A stretch of DNA of 64,000 nucleotides from Cyprinodon diabolis. Its lineage: Eukaryota > Chordata > Actinopteri > Cyprinodontiformes > Cyprinodontidae. Position numbers and translations under genes: made by a program. Position 1 is the first letter of the stretch. The number at the start of each line of letters is the position of its first letter. The notes below the pieces were generated by a model, which did no database searches, was not told the origin of the DNA, and worked only from the letters and a program-made list of their open reading frames with translations. The stretch is taken from assembly GCA_030533445.1 (NCBI GenBank), contig CM060065.1, positions 20,182,974-20,246,973 of the forward strand. The letters run 5' to 3'. Below are positions 36,921-48,880 of the stretch, piece by piece.

Positions 36921-39900
36921 AGTCATACCTCATCATAAATTTCAGCTGTATGACAATTATTTACTCGCAATATGTGTGCTCAGACATTTATATGTCTTAC
37001 TTGATGGAGTGCACAGCTGAAAGCTTAAAGTATGTGCAAAAGTGACAATATAATGAGAGTTTATACCACCAGCTCAGTGGGTAATTCCAGATGTGGGTAG
37101 CACAACTACAATGTTTGTATTTATTTATTTAATCAATTAAAGTTATAACATATTCAGTAAAAAGGTTACTTTAGTACTGAGTAATTGTTGGATAGTTGCA
37201 TCTAATTTAATATTTAGAAATGATGCAGACAGACAGACTGTATGTGCAAGATCTGGTATTCTAAAGACTAATGTATAAAGAATACAAAGGAATGCCATGA
37301 ATATAAAAGGACAAATATAATCATAAAAAATAATTTTACCAAATATTTTTTCCACATAAAACTTAGAAAACCAATCCTTACAGTGAGAACTGTATATACT
37401 TTATTCGGAAAAAAAAAAGGCTAAAAATAAGCCACTGGACTTTGTTTTTCAAGTTTGAAGACCTTTCGCTTCCCATCTAGAAAGTTTTCTCATTTCAAAA
37501 TCTTAGGATTAGAGTTGAGTTCTAGGCTTTATAGAATAACCCCAAAAAAATCCATTTTATGGCTTAGAATACATGCAAATTGAACAAAAAACAAGTCCAC
37601 CCCTTTGTAATCAAGAGTCGTTGATGTCTTTTTTGGCCTGTTTTCAGTTGCTTTCACGATGCTTGTTATAATTATCTGACACAGCCAGTAGGTCAGCTGG
37701 AGGAAGTCCAAGATGTCTTACACAATATTCATGAAATAAGATGCAACTAAATTCAGGTATTTGCTTAAGTTAGCACAACCACCAAAGCTGGTCATCACAA
37801 CTTAGCCAACAAACAAGAAGCTAACATAGCACAAGCCAAAAACCTGGCAATTAGAAGAGAAAACAAAACACTTGTGTGTGTGTGGGTGTGTGCATGTTGT
37901 GTGTGTGTGTTATAAATCAGTGTGTAGTGTATGAAAAGAATCCATGCAAAAAAAGTTACAAGAAGCAGATAAGAATTGGTTTGAGTAGGTTTTTTCTTTA
38001 CAAAACAAAATTGTTTTTTATTGAAATAGATATTGGGGTGAATAAATATTCCGCTAAAAAAGACAGCTCCATAGCAAGACTACATAATACAAGTTTACTC
38101 TAGCCACTTTAAATTGATTTAAAAAAAAAAAGCAATGACGTAGATTAAAGACAAATTTACAATAACTAATTTGACTGAATCACTGACAGTTGCTGTATTA
38201 CCCTGAGCCTTATTCATATTGTTGTGGTTGTAAAATTTATGATTATCCAAAGAATTTAGAATGTTAATTTATAACTTAATATTAAAGTTTGATTTGAATG
38301 TTAAATGTAATTATTAGTTGAGAAAGCAGAGTTTGATAAACAATTGAACTGATCCGATCTGTTGGTCAACGTTTTGTTACATGCTAGATGGCAATTACCT
38401 GAAAAGATTTAAGTTTGATGTAAAAAACAAAGAAAAATAATAATAATAAAGCTTTGATGTAGGTAACCTTATTCTGTCATTTTGTAGTAGTCGATTAGTT
38501 TGCTACATTTCTCTGGTGGGTATCTTCAATGTAATGAAGATTCATTTAATGTAGAATAACTTGTAGCTTAACACACTACATTTTCAAAGTAGCTTGCCAA
38601 ACACAGGAAGTATGACACAGTAAAACTACTCTGAAAAGTAATTTATTTTTGAAATGTTACAAAGGTAAATTTAACTAAGTAAATGTAACTAGTTACTACC
38701 CATTCTGGTAATGACATTTAATCTGAGTAACTTTTTGGAAAAAAACACATTCAGACAGGAGCTGTTTTTCTTCACCACACATTTTACTATTAATAAAGTA
38801 ATGTTTCTGTGTGACGGTCTCTGCCCGGGTTGTTGGGGACTTTTCCTTCCTTTGCTGCACCCATCCTGGACTTTGTTCATCCTCCGAAAATGTTTTTCTT
38901 TTAATTTTCTTAATTTCTAAAGTGGTATTACAGAGTTTTCTAATGATATTGTGACCTGTGGCCAAAACACAGAACTGCAGGACTCTTCTGCACTCTACTT
39001 GTAGCCGTACTTAATAAGATAACTTTTTTATAACTTTTTTCACCTTACCTTGACTTACCATTAGTGTCTGAGTTGAGCTGAAGGCCGGTTGCTACTTACT
39101 ATCCAGAAAATCCATCCAAAATATATAATGCTTGGTTTGTGTGCTTGCTTGGATACATTTAAGATGTACATACTTTACGTCACATACGCCAAACAGAATG
39201 GAAACTTCCGAGCTGAAGTACAGGCTTATAGATCTATTGGTGCTGAAGAACTGAGGTGTCAGTGTGCTCATTAAACAATACTTTAGATGTAAAGGGTCAA
39301 ATACTGTTTTTATGTTGTTTCTTTAAATAAATATCATTGATTGTTAATTTTTGAGTTGCTTCCCTTTTTTTTGCTCCTTTTACTGAACTGGAAAAGTAAC
39401 TTATGTTGTACCAGTACGTGGCTTAAGTAAAGTTTTTGACTAATCTACCCATTGTAACTAGTTTAACTTAACAAAGAACAAACACAGACAGTGAAAACCA
39501 GACACAGACTGACAGTTACCGTTTATATACAAATTTATATTATTTATTTCTAAACAAGATTTAGTTTTTTTTAAGTTTTATCTACTAAGCTATGCTCTAG
39601 CGATAGGAGGTCAAGTGAATATATATTGTATACATTTAATATTGTCACATTAGGTACTTAACCATGTCCTATCATTAACTATTAAGCACCAACTGAAAAT
39701 TTTTATTAATTTAAAATTGAAGATACATTGTTTGTTTAGAAAAAATTTAATGATTGTAAAAAAGTGCGATTTATTTGTTTTCAATATCTAAACTTATCCG
39801 ATGAACTAAACGTTTAGCAAAGATAAACGTATTAAATACTGTAGTGTTGAATTCTTAGGGAAATCGGTTCTAGGCAGGCTAGATGCTATAAACAATCATA

Positions 39901-40195
39901 ATGCAGAATCATCTAAAGGACTCATGCCAGCAATCTACAAATGAAAGTAAAATATATAACAAGAAGATTTAGAAAGTTTAATCAGCATTATAAGGCTACT
40001 GTACTGTATAGTAAACTCACCCTTCCTGCATTTTTTGAAAGGCTTGACATGCCAATTACTAACTATGACATCTCAATTGAATGCTAAGTTTAATTTATTC
40101 CAACCTCACGGCCACCATCTTCAGTCAGTTTTAAATGATGCATGAAAATCAGAAGGAGAAAAAACACTCCCGATCTATGAAGAAGGCATATCAGC
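36921..40195. other. Intronic sequence with unresolved repeats
   Basis: Mostly AT-rich. A (TG)n tract occurs at 37873-37910. The interval 38480-38740 carries words such as GTAACTAGTTACTACC and GAGTAACTTTTTGG, reminiscent of short hAT-type MITEs, with a possible counterpart (AAGTAACTTATGTTG, CATTGTAACTAG) near 39395-39460. I could not define ends. No coding feature is supported. Confidence 0.35.
37390..37510 (-). mobile_element. Possible Penelope-like or other retroelement tail
   Basis: The reverse strand contains AAACTTTCTAGATGGGAAGC, then GAAAGGTCTTCAAACTTGAA and AAACAAAGTCCAGTGGC. This resembles a recurrent fish motif (cttggatgagaagcgaaacgtcttcaag...aagtccagttgc) found beside Penelope-like elements. 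Only this short block is recognised, so the class is tentative. Confidence 0.3.
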
Positions 40196-40925
40196 ACCTT
40201 TGCAGGAGGGGGTAATATTTTTCATCTGTCTCCGCAGACAGCGTGATCTCAGCTGTAGGCTGAGCAAACCCAATATCCAGAGGATGGGATTTTTTGTAAC
40301 TGAATTTTCAGTGTGTGTTTCAACATCTGACAAAGTTTGAATTTAATAACTATATGAAAAAGAAGAACCATATTGCACCAGGCCAGTAGATTTCCTACTC
40401 ATTTTTGCTAGAGCTGGTCGTGAAACAACATGCCTCGCGCAGCCTCTCCTTGAGGCTCACCAGTGGGACAGAGTTAACAGCATTCAGGCCATGCAGAGCC
40501 ATCCATCCTGAAGTACAGAAGTGACACGAGGCTGTTGCCTTTGCCAGATGATGGAGCCTGCCACCAACTCTCTGAGCACTGCTGGCGAGACCCCTTTACC
40601 GAGCCCTCTGAGAATTGCAGTCTTCCCGACATTCACTTAGTATGACACAGGGACACCAAAAACAGAGCTTATTTATTGATGAACTCTTCCAAGAAATGCG
40701 TGCCCAGATGGTTTTAGATTTCATTAGTGATGGACATGCAACTGTCAGAGAGGTTTCATCTGCAGGGGTTAAATCAATGGTGTCAGTGCCCTGTCCTCAT
40801 CAGTGCCCTGGCCTCTGTGTAATTTAGTGTGATCTCTCGTGTAATGAAGGTCTTGTACCATGAGAAGGTTATCAAGTCATGCAGTGTCCTTTGTGTATCG
40901 TACATTTGTGTCACGTCCTCTATAA
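40196..40925. promoter_or_regulatory. Candidate conserved noncoding element F
   Basis: This block has markedly higher GC and complexity than surrounding intron (CATCTGTCTCCGCAGACAGC, CCTCTCCTTGAGGCTCACC, GACAGAGTTAACAGCATTCA, CCTTTGCCAGATGATGGAGC). It has no transposon ends and only short random open frames. It may be a conserved enhancer or an unrecognised ancient repeat. Confidence 0.3.
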
Positions 40926-42380
40926 TATGTCCTCTGCTAAGAAGTATACTGCTGCAAGCCAAAATGTCATGGCCACCATCTCTGTGTTTTTTTTAAACAT
41001 TTTTCCCTTTAACATTTTTATGCCCATCAAAGGTCTAGGATATTTTATAGTGCATAACTAGAAGAGTATTTCTTATCATTTTTAAAACAATGATACAACA
41101 CACTCTACTGGCTTTTGTTCGAATTCTCACATATAAGAAAACAAGTATCAAAAATATCAATATTGTCTTGTTTAATATTTTTAAAAAGTGGTTCTTAGTA
41201 TTAAAAACCCATTAAATCACAAATACAATGAAGGCGGCAATGAATTGGTGTCTAAGAAAGGACAGAGATTTGCCAACTGTAAATCTGTGAAAAAAAATGT
41301 GTGAAATTTTCTTACAGCTGGCAATTTTTGTAAATATAAAAAGCACCCTGTTACTTACTGGTTAAAACTTTTAAGACTGGTTTACATGAAAAGATGACAA
41401 TGCTGATTTTGCCTGATCTTCCCCTTTCTAGAACTGCCCGATATTGGCAGCCTCTCAGGACAATAATCAGAGAAATAATCCTGTTATGTGTGATGTCTTC
41501 AGAGTGATCAGGTCTGCTCTGTAGAACATTGCAAACCCCTGCTAACAAATAGTGTAAATCAAATAAATTGGATTTTCTTGACATTCTCCACAGGTCTTGA
41601 TATCGTGATATCCTGTAGTGTGTGATATTCACTGAGTCCAGTGTGTCTGAATCAGATGCTGGAGTTTGAAATTCTGAACTTTTGCAGCATGAGGTCAACA
41701 AAGAAGCATCATGAAACTGACAGCAAGACATTGCAGCTAAGCTGTGACCTCTCTTCCTCCATATAACAATGAAAAGAGAGAATGAATGTCTAAAAAGGGG
41801 TTAAACTCCACTAGGTTTACATGAAAAGCCAGATTCTTTTTTTTTTTTTTTTTGCATACCAAAAAAAAGTGAGGTGGCTCAACTACTTTTTAACAAGGTT
41901 GTGAAGCAGCACAGTTTATAATTCATACCTACATTGATTTAAAATGTTACAGCTTGCCTGCAAAAAATATTTCATTTTATATTTGATACTGTTAGTTTTA
42001 ACCACATAAAAGACAAACACTTTACTGTATGGTCTCTTCCAGCAGAAGTGGAAAATCCCCTATTGATTGGCAAGCTTATGGAGCATTGCCCTATGACAGC
42101 GTGCTGGTATGCAGGGGTCTGGTGCTCAAAACAACTTCAGAATACATAAAGGATAAGATCACAATACTGATACACTTAGTGCATGGAGGATGTTTTGAAG
42201 TACACTTTTTCACTCAAAGACATCATTGACTTTTTTTCCCCATTCCTTCCATGATTAAATTTTCATTCAGGATTAAACAGAGTTTCCCTTTGGGATTAAT
42301 AAAGTGTTATTGAATTTAATTTAATTAATTGCATCAAATAAAAAAATAAAAAAAACACTTCCTTAGTTTCTTCTGTTATT
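40926..42380. other. Intronic sequence with LINE-like tail and T-run
   Basis: The patch 41390-41760 is relatively complex and non-repetitive; its 126-codon minus-strand open frame has no recognisable domain. An 18-base T-run lies at 41838-41854. At 42280-42325, GAGTTTCCCTTTGGGATTAA followed by TAAAGTGTTATTGAATT looks like an L2/CR1-type LINE 3' tail in plus orientation. Confidence 0.4.
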
Positions 42381-42518
42381 GTACAAAGAACTGTTCAAAA
42401 ATGAAGCAGCAGGTGCCTTTTTGCTGCCCAGTCCACATGCAGTGTGAACTTAGCATGACACATCTGAGCAGCCAAAGCAGCGTCTCATGAACTTCTTAGC
42501 ATCCGACACGTGTGACAC

Positions 42519-42731
42519 ACTTCACAAGCAGCAGATGTTAGAGTTGGAAAAATAAAATTTTTGCTGCTTGACGTGCCACAACATCCAATCAGGGGGGCTG
42601 ATCTGGTAGTTGGCAGGGAGACAGACACAGCACTGCTGATGCAGAGCGCAATGATAAATCCACTGAAACAGTTTATTGACGCCATGGTTAACTTAAAATG
42701 TCAAAATCTGCTGGCAAAATATGTTCGTCTT
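42519..42731 (+). repeat. Diverged direct repeat, copy 1 (left of Tc1)
   Basis: This segment shares ACTTCACAAGCAGCAGAT, TTTTTGCTG, CCAATCAG, GCTGATCTG, TGGCAGGGAGACAGAC, AGAGCGC and AATGTCAAAA in order with 44593-44798. A second shared segment (AATGAAGCAGCAGG and TTGCTGCCCA) lies at about 42397 and 45037. The family is unknown; probably an old DNA transposon or tandem repeat unit. Confidence 0.7.
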
Positions 42732-42909
42732 TATTATCGTGGTGTCTGCTGTTTGTACCAAATACCTGAAAAATGCTAACATCTACTGTACTTTCAGCCA
42801 CCACGAACGGTAGGAGAAAACCCCCAAGAGGCTAACTGCCCTGAGGCAGCTGCTACTGGGGATTCCCAGTTAGGATGATGTTTTGAGGTGGACTTTCTCG
42901 CTTAAAATA

Positions 42910-44521
42910 CAGGTGCTGGTCATAAAATTAGAATATCATGAAAAAGTAGATTGATTTCAGTAATTCCATTTAAAAAGTGAAACTTGTATATTATATTCAT
43001 ACATTACATACAAACTCATATATTTCAGATGTTTATTTTGTTTAATTTTGATGATTACAAATGACAACAAATGAAAATCTCAAATTCATCATATCAGAAA
43101 ATTAGAATATTGTGAAAAGGTTCAAAATTGATGGCCCCTGGTGCCACACTCTAATCAGCTAATTAACTCAAACCACCTGCAAAAGCCTTTAAATGGTCTT
43201 TCAGTCTAGTTCTATAGGCTACACAATCATGGGGAAGACTGCTGACTTGACAGTTGTCCAAAAGACGACCATCGACACCTTGCACAAGGAGGGCAAGACA
43301 CAAAAGGTCATCGCTAAAGAGGCTGGCTGTTCACAGAGCTCAGTGTCCAAGCACATTAATAGAGAGGCGAAGGGAAGGAAAAGATGTGGTTGAAAAAAGT
43401 GTACAAGCAAGAGAGATAACCGCACCCTGGAGAGGATTGTGAAACAAAACCCATTCAAAAATGTGGGGGAGATTCACAAAGAGTGGACTGCAGCTGGAGT
43501 GAGTGCTTCAAGAACCACCACACACAGACGTATGAAAGACATGGGTTTCTGCTGTCGCATTCCTTGTGTCAAGCCACTCTTGAACCACAGACAGCGTCAG
43601 AAGCGTCTTGCCTGGGCTAAAGAGAAACAGGACTGGACTGCTGGTGAGTGGTCCAAAGTCATGTTCTCTGATGAAAGTAAATTTTGCATTTCCTTTGGAA
43701 ATCAAGGTCCCAGAGTCTGGAGGAAAAGAAGAGAGGCACTTCATCCACGTTGCTTGAAGTCCAGTGTAAAGTTTCCACAGTCAGTGATGGTTTGGGGTGC
43801 CATGTCATCTGCTGGTGTTGGTCCATTGTGTTTTCTGAGGTCCAGGGTCAACGCAGCCACATACCAGGAAGTTTTAGAGCACTTCATGCTTCCTGCAGCT
43901 GACCAACTTTTTGGAGATGCAGATTTCATTTTCCAACAGGACTTGGCACCTGCACACAGTGCCAAAGCTACCAGTACCTGGTTGAAGGACCATGGTATCC
44001 CTGTTCTTAATTGGCCAGCAAACTCTCCTGACCTTAACCCCATAGAAAATCTATGGGGTATTGTGAAGAAGAAGATGCAATACACCAGACCCAACAATTC
44101 AGAAGAGCTAAAAGCCACTATTAGAGCAACCTGGGCTATCATAACACCTGAGCAGTGCCACAGACTGATCGACTCCATGCCACGCCGCATTGCTGCAGTA
44201 ATACAGGCCAAAGGAGGCCCAACTAAATACTGAGTGCTGTACATGCTCATACTTTTCATGTTCATACTTTTCAGTTGGCCAACATTTCTATAAATCCTTT
44301 GTTTTTATTGGTCTTCAGTAATATTCTAATTTTCTGATATGATGAATTTGATATTTTCATTTGTTGTCATTTGTAATCATCAAAATTAAACAAAATAAAC
44401 ATCTGAAATATATGAGTTTGTATGTAATGTATGAATATAATATACAAGTTTCACTTTTTAAATGGAATTACTGAAATCAATCTACTTTTTCATGATATTC
44501 TAATTTTATGACCAGCACCTG
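42910..44521 (+). mobile_element. Nearly intact Tc1-like transposon (1612 bp)
   Basis: The termini are CAGGTGCTGGTCATAAAAT at the left and its reverse complement at the right, flanked on both sides by TA (42908-42909 and 44522-44523), the Tc1/mariner target duplication. The terminal inverted repeats are about 202 bp each (42910-43111 and 44320-44521) and nearly identical. Inside the left repeat, a 24-bp motif AAAATTAGAATATCATGAAA is repeated directly at 42924-42947 and 43098-43121, the IR/DR arrangement used as paired transposase sites. A DD34E transposase with one nonsense codon lies between. It looks young relative to the other relics. Confidence 0.95.
43229..44233 (+). pseudogene. Tc1-like transposase, DD34E, disrupted by one in-frame stop
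   Basis: The cut-and-paste transposase starts MGKTADLTVVQKT and ends GGPTKY, 334 codons plus stop, the normal family length. The N-terminal paired-like helix-turn-helix (VIAKEAGCSQSSVSKHI) binds the terminal repeats. The catalytic triad is visible: Asp in VMFSDESK, Asp in FQQDLAPAH, and Glu in SPDLNPIENLW exactly 34 residues later. The only lesion seen is a TGA at 43391-43393 (codon 55) in the linker between DNA-binding domains; the same frame continues on both sides. A CGA-to-TGA transition at a methylated CpG is the simplest origin. Confidence 0.93.
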
Positions 44522-44592
44522 TACTTTTTACCAGCTTATCGCAGCAAATATAGAAAAGCATCAAATGCATCTTTACACACTTTAATAGATGC

Positions 44593-44798
44593 ACTTCACA
44601 AGCAGCAGATACTGGAGTTGAAAAAAATATAATTTTTGCTGTTTGAAACCCCGCATCAACCAATCAGAGCAGCTGATCTGAGGCTGGCAGGGAGACAGAC
44701 AAAGCACTTCAGAGCGCTATAATTTCTCCCCTGAAAACTTTTATAAATGCCTAAATTTATAAAAAATGTCAAAACCTGTAGGCAATATATGTCCGCCA
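44593..44798 (+). repeat. Diverged direct repeat, copy 2 (right of Tc1)
   Basis: Same orientation and motif order as 42519-42731, including ACTTCACAAGCAGCAGAT and GGCAGGGAGACAGAC. The Tc1 element therefore landed between two copies of an older repeated unit. Around 45037-45095 the unit's other conserved piece recurs (GCAGCAGGAGCTTCTTTGCT). Confidence 0.7.
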
Positions 44799-45840
44799 TT
44801 AAACACAGGAGCAGGACAAGCATCAGACGCATCTGAATTATCTGGTGAATCCAAACATGGAGCTGAGGTGCCCAAAGACGGCGTTCTCTAGCTTTATTCA
44901 TTAAAATAAGCCAATTTATTGTATAAAACACAGGAAAAAGAAGAGGGTAGCTCCTCCAAACAGGTATCAGACCCACTTTTCTGACATCATCTTTGCTGCT
45001 CTAGCTGCATCTGAGAACTCAGTTTGGACAAGCATCAAAAAATGAAGCAGCAGGAGCTTCTTTGCTGCCCAAAGCCTGTCCGGTGTCAAGGTAGCACAAG
45101 ACATTGTTGATGGAGATGACTAAAAGACTGAACATACAGTACCGCTTTGCACACGACTTTTTAATCTCTGATCCAACTTTTTTCCATGTCACACTGAATG
45201 CATACAGAGAGGTCCAAATAGGCAGGTTGGGCAGTTCTGTGCAGATTTTTTTTCCTGTGCTATACACAAATTAAAACAATTTTCCACATTTAAATCGACA
45301 GATTATGAAAAGTTATAAATAAAAGAATAAATAAAAAAATTCAAAAACACAGGCGCACTCTATAAGGCAAAGCCCAACTTAAGAAGTCCGTGCAACATCT
45401 CCCCACAACAAATAGAGAATGTTTATGTGCCTATATTAACAACATATAGAGATCTACATCTAAAGAAAAGAAAAACACAGCAATAAACGTACGTATATGC
45501 TGAGGCAGAGAGGTGATTCTCAAAGAGAGATCTGTTAAATTTATTGAAGTGTTTCTTTTTTTCATAAAGAGGTGAGAGAGATATACCTTACCTGCTTTTT
45601 CTCTCCTTCTTTGTTTTTTTTGTGAGGCTCAAAGAGGATCACTACTTTATTTGTTTTCTGTCCTCGTGAAATCCTATAGTATCATGGGTAATGTATGGTA
45701 ATGTATGGTAAACTGACTCTTTCTCTGACTCTTTTTTCTCAATTAACAGATTTTATTTTGTATTTTCCCCCAAGGTAGGTGTGTTTTACTTCGTAACCAT
45801 GTCTCTATTCCTTTTAGACCCATGAAATTGCTCCTGAATT
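44799..45840. other. Continuation of the repeated region, otherwise unrecognised
   Basis: Contains the second copy of the AATGAAGCAGCAGG segment. Beyond about 45300 it is AT-rich intron with a near-duplicated TAATGTATGG pair (45689-45708). No gene. Confidence 0.4.
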
Positions 45841-46030
45841 GCTGCGTAGTCCAACGAAAATAGAGCTGGGGCTTATCTCAGTTGGAGCTACGCAAGCACC
45901 CTTTGCTTAAAATTGTGTCGGGTTTGATCACCCCCATTGACTTTTAATGGGTGCTAAACGCCACGACCTCGTCCGACATGATTTTCTGTCGGACTGGACG
46001 CAAATTCAGATTTGGTGTGTTCTGGCCTTA
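45841..46030. repeat. Unclassified GC-richer block with internal inverted words
   Basis: This block has CATTGACTTTTAATGGGTGC, CACGACCTCGTCCGACATGA and TTTTCTGTCGGACTGGACGC, with TCCGACA and TGTCGGA as facing inverted words. Its composition differs from the flanking intron and resembles other fish DNA-transposon interiors, but I found no ends or family. Confidence 0.35.
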
Positions 46031-48639
46031 ATTGTCTATATGGAATGTTGCTTGGGGTTAAAAAAGGAGCATTATTTTTGAGGATTGTCACAGTCATTTT
46101 CAATTTTTTTTCTTTTAATGTTTTTAACATTTTCTTTACATTTCATTCAAATTCAGTAATTATACTCAAGATATTTCCAGTGGAAAATCCACCTTACCAC
46201 AAGAGACTTCCGGTGTATACGCTTCAAAAGAGGCTAAAACTCATCAGGACTTGCTCTCTGTATCAAACATAACCTCCTTATTAAATGTATTCATACTATA
46301 AATTAATAATTCTGCTATTATATTATGCACAAAAGACAATGTGAATTCAAATGGGTCCACAAAAGAATGAGCTCAGTCTGCAACATTCAAAGCTCTATGC
46401 AGTAACTAGATGTGTTCAATCACTTTTACACACCAAAAAAAGACATAGTTTGTTAACTTTTGTATGATAATTAGAAACTCTTAAAGTTTAAGGTTGAGCA
46501 ATTATTCACTTTGGATCACAATGCATACCATTTTAAAAACACCGTTGATCCTTTTGTTTATAAGCTTAAGGCCAGCGAAGGGTGGGGTAACTGTAATAAA
46601 GGCTTTTGAGTTTTTCTTTTAAGTAGCTAAGTATTTGATGTAAGCTATGAATTGTCAGCAGTTGTAACATTTCACTTGGTAGGTACTTTAATGAATGTCA
46701 AACATGAATAATAAATGTAAAGAATTAAGAGTTTGTGATGCTTTGGTAAGTCAGCATATTAAAATAGCTTTTGTATAAAGCAACAAAAACAGTGCTGGTA
46801 TATCAGAAATACACACATTGAGTACATACTTTCATAAGTTAGAACATCATTTTTGTGGTGTTTGTTCTCCTTTAACAGGGAGGATCTGTTGATGTAAATG
46901 TGATGACCTTCAACATCAAATAAAAGCAAGTTAAAAAGCTGCAATGCTACAATAAAAACTTAAAAGCATAACATAATTTGGCTCCCTGTGAATCAGAATG
47001 AAAGGATGTGTCACTCTATTTAAACAAAGCTTTTGTCTTCACAGTAAAGCAGTAAATAGGTCAAAACATTAGCTTTTTGTTCATCTCAGTGGAAATCTTT
47101 CATTAACAGGCTATTTGCTATAAAAAAAATATTGTTTTCGTATTTACTATTGTTCTATTTGATGACAAGACCAACACCATCTTTAAAGATTACAAATAAT
47201 AAAAAACACTATAACAGAAAGTAACCAATGTTTGATAAGACTGTGAGCCAATTTTTAAATGATTTGCTGTTATTATTTAGTCAAAAACAGACCAACAGAC
47301 CTTTTATCAGATTAAATAGCATATTATAAATGTATAAACAGCAATAACATATAAATGTAAACTGAACAAAATAAATAATCTGATTAAAAAAAGAACTATT
47401 TCTAAAACTCCAAAATTGTCAAAGAAATTAAAGTAAGGTGGCCAGTAATTATTTACCATTTGAAATAATAAGTATCAATCTGCCGGTTTTTAGATCCCAA
47501 TCTTTCCTTCTTGCTTATAATGAGGTTGATTGTGAAGTGCAGCACTGACTGTGACTCACACTCTCTGCTTTCTCATCAAAGCTTTGTTTTTCTTCTTCTT
47601 AAAAGAGGCCAGAGTATCATGCAGAGGACCAGTGTGTTGATTATGAAAAGTTAATTATTTTAGGTTCCACTTGGTGCATAATATATACAAGTGATGCTAA
47701 GCCCAATTGACTTTAATTAATCAAGAACTGTGGTATAGCTGTCAGGCACTGTCTTTAAAAGAATCCACTAAGAATCCTGGAACATTTGTTTTCATGTTAC
47801 ATAACACACAAAAATGTGTGAAAACCAACCGGAAAAGTGATTGTTCTGTCTATGTTGATCTTGTTTCTAGGCTCAGACTTCGATAGCAGCTACAAAAAAG
47901 ACAGCTTAGAGAGACTGGGATGTTGTGTTTGAGTTGGTCTTGGGTTGGATCTGGTATGAATAAGTGATTGTTGAAGGGAATGGGGGACACTGCAGCTCTC
48001 AGTATTGCGCTCCATAGAGGCAGGATCAAAGAACTCTGTCAAGCAAGAAAGCTGTTCAACCCAAGACTTTAGTCACCCAACCATATACACTAATCTCTAG
48101 CTGCAGACTAGAGAGGGAAAAGAAAAGGCACTGAACAAACTGATTTTAATGAGCATCTGTCGTTCAAGAGGACCAAACAACACATCTAAATGTAATAGAA
48201 AAAAATGCAGAAGGGTCAATTAATATACATAGCTTAAAATCAGAAAGTAGTGGAGTTGTGCATAGAGTCCATTTGCTCAAAGTGATTTGAATGCCAAACA
48301 GAACGTAAGAAATAGTCACAGGCATGGTACAGATCCAAGATAAACGAAAGCAAGGAGTAGATACTTTGAAACAGAGAAGTAAAGGCCATAAAAACAAAAA
48401 ACCTTGGAGACAACCATGAATATGCAGTGAGTGTGCAGAGAAAACTAAAATAAAATCATAATTTTGGTTCAAAAAAATCCATCCATCCATCCATCCATAG
48501 ATAACTTAATCTTTCTTTTTTCTCTCTCTTATCTTTGAGTAGTTAACCCTGTCTCTTTCTAATAATATCTACTGGTAGACATCCGTCGACATTTTTGTTT
48601 CCTTTAACATAGAACGTTCTCCTGAATTGGTAATTCTGT
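46031..48639. other. Intronic sequence, nothing recognised
   Basis: AT-rich sequence. A CCAT-repeat (ATCC)n occurs at 48478-48498. The patch 47520-47640 is more complex. No coding similarity. Confidence 0.4.
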
Positions 48640-48880
48640 GTTTTATTAGGGTTTGAGTGTGCGTCTGTGTCTGTGTACGCTGTTTCTTCTACAGCCCCAG
48701 TTGGTTGTGGCAGATGGAGGTTCACACTCAGCCTGTGTCGGCTGGAGGTTTTTTCCAGTTAGCAAGGAGTTATCTTTTCTGCTGTCGCTATTAATCTGTA
48801 TGATGTTTTTTTTACAAGGCTTTGAAAAAATGTTGTTAATATGTGCATTATAATTAAATTGAAGTGAAATGAATTCAATC
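48640..48880 (+). repeat. Fish interspersed repeat tail (SINE/LINE-like)
   Basis: The order CCCCAGTTGGTTGTGGCAGA, TGGAGGTTCACACTCAGCC, GGCTGGAGGTTTTTTCCAGT, GGAGTTATCTTTTCTGCTGT, CGCTATTAATCTG and TAATTAAATTGAAGTG resembles the common teleost repeat reading cccagtcggtcgtggcagatgg...ctggaggtttcttcc...gggagtttttcctctccactgtcgc...aaattgaattg. It is diverged and has no coding frame. Confidence 0.55.

Noticed and set aside
41351..41731. 126-codon minus-strand open frame as a gene
   Set aside because: No recognisable domain and no splice context; the patch may be conserved noncoding DNA instead.
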